Part shown: piece by piece, positions 48,623-56,276 of the stretch
How positions within the stretch are numbered: the first letter of the stretch is position 1
Layout: each line of letters opens with the position of its first letter
DNA from: a virus
DNA length: 64,000 nucleotides
IMG/VR virus record: IMGVR_UViG_3300024264_000006
Span: 62,001-126,000 of that record
Reading direction: 5' to 3' (one strand)
Notes under the pieces: model-generated
The model's database searches: none
Told to the model about the DNA's origin: nothing
What the model saw: only the letters and a program-made list of their open reading frames with translations
Position numbers and translations under genes: made by a program

Positions 48623-49012
48623 TTACAACAACCTCAGTCTTAACTCTTCTTTCATACAAGCACGTCTGATAGGACATACACCACCCATCTCAATAACTGA
48701 TTGAAGGTGTTCCGTTTCCATCTCTGCAATAGTCTTGTACTGCAATGGTTGTTTACCATCTTTGCCGTATGTTCCCCACGTGAGTACCTCACTTTGTACC
48801 TTATGGGGTTCATTGTCATACAGACACATATCAATTTGGTCTGCATGAAAAGACCGTCTTACATAATCAAGACCACCATCGACCATATAGGTCTTACCAG
48901 ACAGAGCGTCTACATGGGTCACATAGTCGTGTCGAGTTTTAGATTCTATTATAGTACCGTCAGGCGTTTGTAACGCATTACGAATAAGTCTTGGGAATTC
49001 CCTTGGAACCAT
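48623..49012 (-). CDS. Conserved T4-like phage protein, 129 aa
   Basis: HDYVTHVDALSGKTYMVDGGLDYVRRS and VLTWGTYGKDGKQPL are strongly kept between gene 44 and mazG-like genes in marine T4-like phages. Fold and activity unknown. Start overlaps the gene 44 stop by one base. Confidence 0.78.
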   Translation of the reverse strand: MVPREFPRLIRNALQTPDGTIIESKTRHDYVTHVDALSGKTYMVDGGLDYVRRSFHADQIDMCLYDNEPHKVQSEVLTWGTYGKDGKQPLQYKTIAEMETEHLQSVIEMGGVCPIRRACMKEELRLRLL

Positions 49013-49950
49013 TATTTAATCTCCACGTTTGCCATGACCTCAGTCATGCAAGCTACTAGGTTAAGTTCATGGTCAGCAACAAACGCATTCTTGTATTGAT
49101 AATCAGCGAGGATCAACACGAGTTGTGGAATTGATTGTGGTTGTACATGGTCTTGCATTACGTCATAGATGCCACGGAATACCGTTGCTGGTTCTACGTC
49201 CATGTTGTTGACCACCCAACTACGCATCTTCTTGAAGTCCTTGTCTTTGAGAGACTTGAAAAGAACATTGTAGTTATCATTTGCGTCATTCAAGATAACG
49301 CCGGTTTCTAATTGACCACCAATGGAGTGACGTTGTAACTCATTGAGTACACGCCTCCAGTCAGGTGAGTAACGCATGATTAGCTGTGCGAGTGTATCCT
49401 TGTTATAATTCACCCCCTCGGCAACAAGGATACTACTCGCACGCTCCATGAATTGTGCACACAAACCTGCCTGCACTTTCTTGTTAAAGTTAAACTCATA
49501 ATTAGAACAACGAGAATGTAGTGGTTCAATCACACGATTCTTGAAGTTACAAGTTAAAATGAATCGACAGTTCTGAGAGAACTCTTCGATAAACCCACGC
49601 AAGGCGGGTTGAGTTGATTGGGGATTAAGGTAGTCCGCTTCGTCTAGAATGACTACTTTGTAGCCCCCTGAGAGAGAGATAGACGAAGCGAACTGTTTGA
49701 TCTTGCCACGTAACGTGTCGATGTTACCCTCTTCAGACCCATTAATGACAATGTAGTCAAGTCCAAGGGTGTCACAGATCGCACGAGCGACTGTTGTTTT
49801 ACCAGTACCAGCAGTACCAGAAAAAAGCATGTTAGGAATCTCACCGCCATTTACAATCTTTCGAAAGGTGTCTTTCAGTGTATCGGGGAGAATTGTATCC
49901 TCGACAGTGCGAGGGCGATACTTCTCGACCCATAAAAATTCATCACGCAT
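49012..49950 (-). CDS. 44: Clamp loader large subunit (T4 gp44-like AAA+)
   Basis: 312 aa. WVEKYRPRTVEDTIL, Walker A FSGTAGTGKTTVARA, Walker B VVILDEADYLN, and sensor 1 FILTCNFKNRV with an SRC-like LHSRCSNYEF arginine finger. ATP-driven loading of gp45 together with gp62. Intact. Confidence 0.96.
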   Translation of the reverse strand: MRDEFLWVEKYRPRTVEDTILPDTLKDTFRKIVNGGEIPNMLFSGTAGTGKTTVARAICDTLGLDYIVINGSEEGNIDTLRGKIKQFASSISLSGGYKVVILDEADYLNPQSTQPALRGFIEEFSQNCRFILTCNFKNRVIEPLHSRCSNYEFNFNKKVQAGLCAQFMERASSILVAEGVNYNKDTLAQLIMRYSPDWRRVLNELQRHSIGGQLETGVILNDANDNYNVLFKSLKDKDFKKMRSWVVNNMDVEPATVFRGIYDVMQDHVQPQSIPQLVLILADYQYKNAFVADHELNLVACMTEVMANVEIK

Positions 49951-49963
49951 AATATAAACTCCA

Positions 49964-50191
49964 TCATTTAATTTTTGATTTTTCAGTTAGGTATCTTACC
50001 ACATATATACGGGTGAAGGCAATACAAAAGAATCCGATAGTAGAAATTGTTGCAAACTTTACTGGATCGGTGATACCCCATTCATGTATAAAAAGCCAAG
50101 CAAAGAAGATACTCACGGGGTAGTTTATTACTGTCCCCATGAATACATGTATCGACGTTTCCTTGGCAATTGCCTTATCCCAGAACTCCAC
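49964..50191 (-). CDS. Small membrane protein (DUF7220-like), 75 aa
   Basis: Two spans, about 15-36 (VFMGTVINYPVSIFFAWLF) and 47-66 (ATISTIGFFCIAFTRIYVV), with a basic end. ETSIHVFMGTVINYP-x-S resembles DUF7220-type phage proteins. Between gene 44 and the SAP-tailed membrane protein. Confidence 0.65.
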   Translation of the reverse strand: MEFWDKAIAKETSIHVFMGTVINYPVSIFFAWLFIHEWGITDPVKFATISTIGFFCIAFTRIYVVRYLTEKSKIK

Positions 50192-50192
50192 T

Positions 50193-50456
50193 CTATAGAA
50201 GTTTTGAGATGATCTCTGCCTTTTTCATACGAGCAGATACTAGAACGTCTTTGGATTCTGCGAGGGCAATCAATTCCTTCTTGGTCATTCCGTTAAGGTC
50301 ATGAGCTTCCTCAATCTCGTCACGAACTTTATCCATTTCGGTTTTGATAACACCAGCGTCATCCATAACGGTAATGCTAGGTGTCTTATTCATAAGATAC
50401 ACAGCACCAACCAAAGCGACTAGTAAACCTAGTCCGATCAATAGTTCTAATTCCAT
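50193..50456 (-). CDS. Membrane protein with C-terminal SAP-like tail
   Basis: 87 aa from ATG 50454-50456 (MELELLIGLGLL) after GGAGGAAATT. One membrane segment (LLIGLGLLVALVGAVYLM), an acidic linker, then MTKKELIALAESKDVLV and KKAEIISKLL. The tail matches that of 12766-13074, linking a membrane protein and a late protein by the same module. Confidence 0.68.
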   Translation of the reverse strand: MELELLIGLGLLVALVGAVYLMNKTPSITVMDDAGVIKTEMDKVRDEIEEAHDLNGMTKKELIALAESKDVLVSARMKKAEIISKLL

Positions 50457-50471
50457 AATTTCCTCCAACGG

Positions 50472-51077
50472 TTATTTAGAATTACGATCAACATAAAAAA
50501 TATGTCGATCAATTTTGGTAACCATCTCAAAAGATGGCGCCCAATACGGTGTTACATAATCCGCATGATAGTACAAACTACCCTCAGTTATGTCCACAGT
50601 ATCTAGGTACAGAATATCTGTAACTAAATCTAGTATAGAATGGTAAGTACGAACATCAACGGGAATGTCACTCTTCCCATCACACCACCAACTAAAGTGG
50701 CATTGGTTCAATACAGGTACTACATTACCCTTCCAGTTAATTCTCGTTTTTCCGTGTTGTATCACTTCACATATAGTGTTGGGATACTGAGTACTCTTAA
50801 CACGATTCATTACTACTTGAGCTACTGCAACTTGACCAGCTACACTTTCACTACGAGCTTCGTAGTATGAGTTTAGTGCAAGACATTCAATATCTCTTTC
50901 TGAGTATAAGAGTTTTTCTTGTAACGGTTCTGGTGGGCCTACTAATTCAATTTCAATCGGGACTACAACAGGATCAGGTTCTACAGTTTCTTGTTTTGGA
51001 TACAAGAAGAGTCCCATGAGAAGACCAAAGGATAAGACGATCCCTACCCATAATTGCCAACATACTTGAACCCTCAT
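50472..51077 (-). CDS. Cell wall hydrolase, SleB-like (Hydrolase_2)
   Basis: 201 aa. N-terminal membrane anchor/signal (LWVGIVLSFGLLMGLFLY), then ALNSYYEARSESVAGQVAVAQVVMNRV, CQFSW-like CHFSWWCDG and SLYYHADYVTPYWAP, the full SleB hydrolase_2 pattern with catalytic Glu in YEAR. A second peptidoglycan-degrading enzyme besides the lysozyme. May act in lysis or superinfection control. Confidence 0.85.
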   Translation of the reverse strand: MRVQVCWQLWVGIVLSFGLLMGLFLYPKQETVEPDPVVVPIEIELVGPPEPLQEKLLYSERDIECLALNSYYEARSESVAGQVAVAQVVMNRVKSTQYPNTICEVIQHGKTRINWKGNVVPVLNQCHFSWWCDGKSDIPVDVRTYHSILDLVTDILYLDTVDITEGSLYYHADYVTPYWAPSFEMVTKIDRHIFYVDRNSK

Positions 51078-51547
51078 GATGCCTCATCAAACTTATAGTA
51101 TGAAACGATCTCGTCCATCTGTTCGAATGTAATGAGACGTTGATTAGAACAACCATCTTCGGTCTGAGACCAAGAACGCTCACCATAAGGCGTAGCTTCC
51201 ATGTCGTACTTACGTGCAACAGACTTACACAGAAGTTCGTCACGGTCAGACAACTTAATGCAGTAGATGGGAGATTCCCAGTGCTCTACATGATCCGACT
51301 CTTTGAAGTCGATCTCGTCTATGAGATCACCCAAACCAAGAATGAACTCTTCTGAGTAGTCAGACTTGTGCTCAATGCACTTCTGTACCGACTCATAGAA
51401 AGCCACGTCTTGCGCTTCCTGAAGATTCACCTCAACGATGTAGGTGCTACCACCCTTACACTTCCAGTACTGCGGGCATTCACCCTTACCGTCCCAATCA
51501 TGGGCACCATAGTTCTCTCTGAACTGAGTTTGAATAACTAATTTCAT
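51074..51547 (-). CDS. Conserved phage/plasmid protein, 157 aa
   Basis: Start at ATG 51545-51547 (MKLVIQTQFRENYGAHDW). FRENYGAHDWDGKGECPQYW then CKGGSTYIVEV is conserved in phages and plasmids of gammaproteobacteria. The Cys/Trp-rich N-terminal region could bind metal. The stop overlaps the SleB start by four bases. Confidence 0.7.
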   Translation of the reverse strand: MKLVIQTQFRENYGAHDWDGKGECPQYWKCKGGSTYIVEVNLQEAQDVAFYESVQKCIEHKSDYSEEFILGLGDLIDEIDFKESDHVEHWESPIYCIKLSDRDELLCKSVARKYDMEATPYGERSWSQTEDGCSNQRLITFEQMDEIVSYYKFDEAS

Positions 51548-51840
51548 TAACACTTTCCTCCATAACCTAAAGCTCTCATTGCACCCACCGGATGCTCTGC
51601 AGCTGCCAACTCAAGATACTGTTCAACAGTTACATTCTTCACCAAGAAGTTAACCCACGCCTTCCAAGGCTTATAGTTCCCATACTTGAATCTCGCAATG
51701 AATTCAGGTCTGGGTTTACCAATCCAAGATGGGTGACAGTCAGGTCTGACCTCTTCCATGTTCTTAGAACCAGTATGTTTACCTCTATACATGAGATACA
51801 TACCGTCCCAAGTGAATTGTTCTTTATCAAATTTCGTCAT
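51547..51840 (-). CDS. Hypothetical early protein, 97 aa
   Basis: MTKFDKEQFTWDGMYLMYRG with PRPEFIARFKYGNYKPWKA; aromatic and basic. First gene behind the strong early promoter at 51871-51899 with a leader shared with 22880. Conserved-looking, function unknown. Confidence 0.65.
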   Translation of the reverse strand: MTKFDKEQFTWDGMYLMYRGKHTGSKNMEEVRPDCHPSWIGKPRPEFIARFKYGNYKPWKAWVNFLVKNVTVEQYLELAAAEHPVGAMRALGYGGKC

Positions 51841-51870
51841 AATTTACCTCTCTCATCAATTTATGTACCC

Positions 51871-51954
51871 ATTATAGGACATTCTTGTTCTAAAGGCAAG
51901 CGTTTTTCGAAAAAAAGTTAAAGTTTTTTTAGATCATTTTGTTATAAGGATATG
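51871..51954 (-). promoter_or_regulatory. Early promoter (TTGCCT-N17-TATAAT) with repeated upstream element
   Basis: -10 at 51871-51876, -35 at 51894-51899, spacer TTAGAACAAGAAT. Upstream block of about 55 bases shares TCTAAAAAAACT, TTTTTTTCGAAAA and CTTATAACAAAAT with 23.2 kb. Confidence 0.8.
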
Positions 51955-52137
51955 CTATTCTGATATATCTTCGATCTTGACTACTGTGGATTTTAGAATA
52001 TCTTCCCATGTTCCATCGGAACACTTCATTATCCATCTGTCGTTGTCCGGACTTCTGTTCATGTTAGTGGGTAGAATTCCTTCTCTCACCAATATGACCT
52101 CAGGCTTCTTCCAGTGTTTGTACGTTATCTTTTTCAT
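51955..52137 (-). CDS. Hypothetical protein, 60 aa
   Basis: MKKITYKHWKKPEVILVREG, then SDGTWEDILKSTVVKIED; small beta-rich, basic then acidic. Follows the 2OG-oxygenase gene by seven bases. No family recognised. Confidence 0.6.
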   Translation of the reverse strand: MKKITYKHWKKPEVILVREGILPTNMNRSPDNDRWIMKCSDGTWEDILKSTVVKIEDISE

Positions 52138-52144
52138 TCACGTC

Positions 52145-52696
52145 CTATGTGTAATGAAGACAAGTCATCATGATGTATTTATCATGATTCGTCGGTTCCA
52201 ATCCAGCATGTGGAAACATCCAGTTTGGTGGAAAGATAACTACTCTACCTCGTTTAGCCTCGACCTTCATACCAATAGTAGGGAATACTGTCGCACCATC
52301 ATTATCGTTTAAATACACAATAGCGACAGCGTATCTTCTAGCGGTTGCATGGTCAACGACATCTACATGAGTCTTGAACTGTTCACCACTATTCTTTTTA
52401 TACTTCTTGATCCTTAAAGCTTCGACGCTTGGTTTATCCAAGTGTACATAATCAGAACATTCTAACTCTTCGAAGTAGTCTTGATACCTTGGAATTAAAG
52501 TCCGATAAATGGGATCAGCAACATCCTTTATAGTAGGTGTAGTGTTGATCTCCAGTTGATTAAAAATATAACCATCGGTCTTGTGCGTTTGCACGTGGTT
52601 AAGGTTTTCTTTGTAAGCAAGGATAAGGTCTTCACAAACTTCCTTTGGAAAGACCTCATCGTAAACTTTTATGTAGTCGGTAAGACTATGCGCCAT
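52145..52696 (-). CDS. Prolyl-4-hydroxylase-type 2OG-Fe(II) oxygenase
   Basis: 183 aa. FKTHVDVVDHATARRYAVAI gives H110-x-D112; FPPNWMFPHAGLEP gives H163; K173 in HDKYIMMT is the 2OG-binding residue. YLNDNDGATVFP is the usual strand after the HxD. Canonical P4H-family fold; phage targets unknown. Overlaps the cupin gene by 11 bases, with the same orientation. Confidence 0.85.
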   Translation of the reverse strand: MAHSLTDYIKVYDEVFPKEVCEDLILAYKENLNHVQTHKTDGYIFNQLEINTTPTIKDVADPIYRTLIPRYQDYFEELECSDYVHLDKPSVEALRIKKYKKNSGEQFKTHVDVVDHATARRYAVAIVYLNDNDGATVFPTIGMKVEAKRGRVVIFPPNWMFPHAGLEPTNHDKYIMMTCLHYT

Positions 52697-53114
52697 CGTG
52701 ATTTAAATCTATGAGTGGATTGCCAATATGGCCATCTGTTGGATGTTTTTCCAGTGCACGTCCTTGTGTTCTTCGGACAATATCATCTCCGTCAAACTCA
52801 GACCAATACAACTCAAATGCAACACCATCGGTAACACCGACGAATTGATGCCACTTGCCAGGTTCTACTTTATAGTACTCACCGGCCTTGAGAACGGTTT
52901 GGTCACAAATGACAGGTCTACTGTCGTTTGGTTCTTCATTATCTGGCCATGTTCTAATTAACATTCTACCAGACTCAACAAAGAAACCATTCCACTTAGT
53001 TTTGTGGTAATGTTCTGAACAACAGTGATTCGCCTTGAATTCAATTCTATGAAATTCAAACGAAGACGTATGTTCAATAAGTTCTGTATGTCCCCATACT
53101 TTCCCTGATTTCAT
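52686..53114 (-). CDS. Cupin-domain protein
   Basis: 142 aa. EHYHKTKWNGFFVESG and AGEYYKVEPGKWHQFVG are cupin motifs 1 and 2 (HxH...E and PGxxH). Resembles mannose-6-phosphate isomerase-type cupins. Metal-binding; could be an isomerase or dioxygenase partner of the neighbouring oxygenase. tRNAs follow directly upstream. Confidence 0.75.
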   Translation of the reverse strand: MKSGKVWGHTELIEHTSSFEFHRIEFKANHCCSEHYHKTKWNGFFVESGRMLIRTWPDNEEPNDSRPVICDQTVLKAGEYYKVEPGKWHQFVGVTDGVAFELYWSEFDGDDIVRRTQGRALEKHPTDGHIGNPLIDLNHDGA

Positions 53115-53133
53115 ATCATGTCCCTTTTAAAAT

Positions 53134-53207
53134 TGGAGCGGAGTGGTGGAATCGAACCACCCTCTGAAGGTTGGAAACCTTCGGTAATACCACTATACGA
53201 ACTCCGC
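53134..53207 (-). tRNA. tRNA-Gly(UCC)
   Basis: 74 nt with encoded CCA. Acceptor GCGGAGT/ACTCCGC, anticodon arm GAAGG-TTTCCAA-CCTTC, anticodon UCC (GGA/GGG). T-loop TTCGATT. Confidence 0.95.
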
Positions 53208-53217
53208 ATTAAAATGT

Positions 53218-53294
53218 TGGCACGCCTGACAGGAATCGAACCTGTAACCTACAGCTTAGAAGGCTGTTGCTCTATCCTATTGAGCTACAGGCGC
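53218..53294 (-). tRNA. tRNA-Arg(UCU)
   Basis: 77 nt with encoded CCA. Acceptor GCGCCTG/CAGGCGT (first pair G-U), anticodon loop CTTCTAA giving UCU (AGA/AGG). T-arm CAGG-TTCGATT-CCTG. Ten bases from tRNA-Gly, likely one transcript. Confidence 0.95.
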
Positions 53295-53301
53295 ACTGAT
53301 A

Positions 53302-53535
53302 TTACTCAGTGTCGCCAGCCTCTTCAGATTGAAAACCTTCAGCAAGTTGAACAAACTGCATTGCTTGATCACGCAATTGTCCAATAGTAGAAAGTTCCTC
53401 GCCTTTGAAACCACCACGTTGTACTACAGTATCAATAACTGCAATAGTAGATCGTGATACACGGTTTCCGAGTTCATATGCCTGAGAGTGGTCTTGTGCT
53501 GTCTCAGTCGTTACAGCTTCGTTTGCTTTTGCCAT
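53302..53535 (-). CDS. Conserved small T4-like phage protein, 77 aa
   Basis: RSTIAVIDTVVQRGGFKGEELSTIGQLRDQAMQFVQLAE is kept in T4-like phages downstream of gene 45. All-helical, ends acidic. Ten bases upstream of the tRNA pair. Function unknown. Confidence 0.72.
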   Translation of the reverse strand: MAKANEAVTTETAQDHSQAYELGNRVSRSTIAVIDTVVQRGGFKGEELSTIGQLRDQAMQFVQLAEGFQSEEAGDTE

Positions 53536-53537
53536 CG

Positions 53538-54224
53538 TTATACTCCAAATGTTGATGATTTTTCAAGTGCAATAAAATACTCAATGTCAGATTGTACAGA
53601 CTTGAACTGAGAGATCAACTTCTTAGAGATGTTGACTTCAAAGTCCTCGTTGACAATCTTGAGATTGTTCACATTCAATACGAAGTTGAAATCAACTTCA
53701 TTGTCATACGAACCATCTACGTCAATAGTAAACGCATTTGACGTTGCATCCTTAGTATCTAGTACAGAGATTTGAATCGATCCATTATTTGGACGGATAC
53801 TAATCTCGTTATGTCCTAGTGCCTGAGCTGCACGTTTAATGCGTCCCAACGTACCATTATCTAGTACGAATTTAACTTCGAATTCCGGTAAGTTTATATC
53901 CTTAGACGGAGAAGTTAACATGTCCGGATCAGAGTAAAAATACTTGACCTTAGAACGTCCAGTAGCATCACCCACAACAACATAATCTTTCTCAAATGAA
54001 AGAACAGGTTTATCAACCAGACCTAAAACATTTAAGAATTCATTGAGATCGTAGATGCCGAACCCTGCTGGAAATTGTTCTGACACAGTAGTACGTGAAA
54101 ACACGTTACGTGCGACAGATACGGTTCGAACATTGCTGCCTTCTTCGAAGACGATGTTCGGGTTAATGTTTGCATAGTTCTTAAGAACTGCGAGAGTACG
54201 ATCAGATAATTCCATAATATTCAC
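53538..54224 (-). CDS. 45: Sliding clamp (T4 gp45-like)
   Basis: 228 aa. LSDRTLAVLKNYANINPNIVF at the start and the DNA-clamp strand-helix pattern throughout; TVSEQFPAGFGIYDLNEFL is typical of gp45. Processivity factor and, in T4, mobile activator of late transcription with gp55. Own promoter upstream. Confidence 0.93.
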   Translation of the reverse strand: MNIMELSDRTLAVLKNYANINPNIVFEEGSNVRTVSVARNVFSRTTVSEQFPAGFGIYDLNEFLNVLGLVDKPVLSFEKDYVVVGDATGRSKVKYFYSDPDMLTSPSKDINLPEFEVKFVLDNGTLGRIKRAAQALGHNEISIRPNNGSIQISVLDTKDATSNAFTIDVDGSYDNEVDFNFVLNVNNLKIVNEDFEVNISKKLISQFKSVQSDIEYFIALEKSSTFGV

Positions 54225-54251
54225 CTTTTTGTTTATTTACAAATTACGCAT

Positions 54252-54280
54252 ATGATAACACAATAGACCCTTTGTGTCAA
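54252..54280 (-). promoter_or_regulatory. Sigma70-like promoter of gene 45
   Basis: TTGACA (54275-54280), 17-base spacer, TATCAT (54252-54257); overlaps the gene 46 stop codon. Confidence 0.75.
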
Positions 54281-56001
54281 GCCGCTTCTTTTATTTTACT
54301 AAAGTTTTTTTCTTTGACGAACTCAATTCGACGTTGGAAAGCCGCATCTTCTAGTTCCGCCTTATGAGAAATCACAAACACATTAGTCTCTTCACCAAGT
54401 GTGTGTATGATCTTCATCAGGTTGTCCACCCCATCATCATCCAGAGATGAATCAAATGTCTCATCAAGGATTAGTAGGTTGGTTGCAACACTGTTCTTCA
54501 TCTTTGCAATCTGTCTCCATGTAAACAGTAGGGACAAATCAATACGTTGTTTCTCACCCTCAGAGAATGAGTCATACGAAAAGTTGTCACGGAACCTTGA
54601 TCGGATAGTCTCATTGAAACTCTCATCCAAATCAAAGTGTACAAAGAAATCTAGAATCTGTAAGTACTGATTAGTCAGTTGGTTGATGACCGGAAGGTAC
54701 TGTTTAATAATCTTGGTCTTGATACCAGTGTCACGAAGTAACTCCGAACTCACCTGTTGGTAAGAATAGTTTTCGTGTAGTTTATATTTCTGATCCTGTT
54801 TGGTATCTAATTCTTTATTCAGTCTCATTAGATCGTCGTTGGCTTCTGCGAGATCACCAGTGTTCTCTGCCATACTCTCTATCTCATTGCGGATACGATC
54901 TATGTTACGATTGATTCGTGTGATCGTTTGGTTGTTGTTGTTTACCACGTTTTGTAATTCGTTGACATCAGTCAACTCCGTGTTTAACTCTTTAAGTTGT
55001 GCCTCAAACTCTTCCATCTTACTATGAGATTCGTTCATGACATCATTAAGTTCTTTTGCACGTGTCTGTGCATCGGTCTTCTTGGTATCACGTAAGTCCT
55101 CATCGATGTCTTGATCGCACGTAGGACATATAGCATTGTCCTCAAAGAACTTGGCCTGTTTGACCACAGACTTAATCTCACTCTTAAACGAAGACTGATA
55201 GTTGAGTAACTTCTCACGTGACGTGGCGACTTTTTCTAGTTTCTTCGACAGGTCTTGTTGACGTGTCGTTGCGGTAGACATATTCTCAGTGTTGAAGTCT
55301 TGGAGTTCCGCAATCTCCGTGAGTAATACGGTGATCTCAGATTCTTTCTCCTTACGGTGTGCAGTGTTTAAGGCTGATAAGTCCCGCAAGTATTTCTTCT
55401 GTGAATTGATCTTAGTCTTGACAACTTCTATCTTATGTGAGTTGTCCTTGATGTCCTCTTTAAGTATAGACATTTTTTCTTTTAATAAGGCATTCATCTT
55501 ACTGAACATGTTGATGTCAAGTAAGTCTTCGATAACCTCACGCCTTGCACCACTACCCAATTGCATAAACGGTACAAAAGAACTTGATCCAAGAACAACA
55601 ATTTGATGAAACGACTTGTGAGTCAACTTCAGAATGTTGCGTTCTAGAATCTGTTGATATTCTTTTGCATGAGAGTTCTGATTAATCATGTTGTCATTGG
55701 CCCATATCTCAAACACGTTAGGTTTGATACCACGGACAATTTTATAATTAACCCCATTAACAGAAAAAAGAACCTCGACCAGTGTGCCTTTCTGATTGAC
55801 AGAATTGACTAACTGAGACTTGGATATCTTACGATGGGACTTACCAAAGAGTCCAAACGACAAAGCGTCCAACATCGTAGACTTGCCTGCACCATTGTCT
55901 CCCACCACCAACGTGGTAGGTTTTTGGGTCAGGTCAATCTCTGTAAAGTTGTTACCAGTGGATAGAAAGTTCTTCCACCTAATCTTCTCAAATTTGATCA
56001 T
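54277..56001 (-). CDS. 46: Recombination endonuclease subunit gp46 (SbcC/Rad50-like)
   Basis: 574 aa. Walker A VVGDNGAGKSTML near 33-45, long coiled coil broken by the zinc hook CPTC, signature YDSFSEGEKQRIDLSL, Walker B LLILDETFDSSLDDDG and switch His ISHKAE. ATPase partner of gp47 in end processing for recombination-dependent replication. Confidence 0.95.
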   Translation of the reverse strand: MIKFEKIRWKNFLSTGNNFTEIDLTQKPTTLVVGDNGAGKSTMLDALSFGLFGKSHRKISKSQLVNSVNQKGTLVEVLFSVNGVNYKIVRGIKPNVFEIWANDNMINQNSHAKEYQQILERNILKLTHKSFHQIVVLGSSSFVPFMQLGSGARREVIEDLLDINMFSKMNALLKEKMSILKEDIKDNSHKIEVVKTKINSQKKYLRDLSALNTAHRKEKESEITVLLTEIAELQDFNTENMSTATTRQQDLSKKLEKVATSREKLLNYQSSFKSEIKSVVKQAKFFEDNAICPTCDQDIDEDLRDTKKTDAQTRAKELNDVMNESHSKMEEFEAQLKELNTELTDVNELQNVVNNNNQTITRINRNIDRIRNEIESMAENTGDLAEANDDLMRLNKELDTKQDQKYKLHENYSYQQVSSELLRDTGIKTKIIKQYLPVINQLTNQYLQILDFFVHFDLDESFNETIRSRFRDNFSYDSFSEGEKQRIDLSLLFTWRQIAKMKNSVATNLLILDETFDSSLDDDGVDNLMKIIHTLGEETNVFVISHKAELEDAAFQRRIEFVKEKNFSKIKEAA

Positions 56002-56008
56002 AGCGAGT

Positions 56009-56038
56009 ATGTTACCATATTTTATTCATCGTTGTCAA
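56009..56038 (-). promoter_or_regulatory. Sigma70-like promoter of gene 46
   Basis: TTGACA (56033-56038), 18-base spacer, TAACAT (56009-56014). Overlaps the end of the 56022-56276 gene. Confidence 0.6.
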
Positions 56039-56276
56039 GCTCAAAGTCTTCTTCCATTTTACCACACCAATTACATGGGAAATCTTTTTCTACACCCATC
56101 AAGGCATCTTCTACCTTACAGTAGTGTTCCCAAAATCCCTTGGGGGCATTGAATCCATCATTAAAACCTAGTCCCACATCCTTCTCCTTTCGAAAAATTT
56201 TGTCGTAGTTATCACGATACTTTTCACTTGTTTTAGAAACAATAGCATCACCAGTAATGTCGTTTTTTGCAGCCAT
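56022..56276 (-). CDS. Hypothetical protein with Cys pair, 84 aa
   Basis: Acidic, contains GLGFNDGFNAPKGFWEHY and a C-terminal FPCNWCGKMEED with a CxxC. Between genes 47 and 46 in the place where T4-like phages often hold a small gene (46.x). Function unknown. Confidence 0.68.
   Translation of the reverse strand: MAAKNDITGDAIVSKTSEKYRDNYDKIFRKEKDVGLGFNDGFNAPKGFWEHYCKVEDALMGVEKDFPCNWCGKMEEDFELDNDE

Noticed and set aside
53118-53387. Plus-strand ORF across the two tRNAs
   Set aside because: Encoded by antisense of tRNA-Gly and tRNA-Arg.
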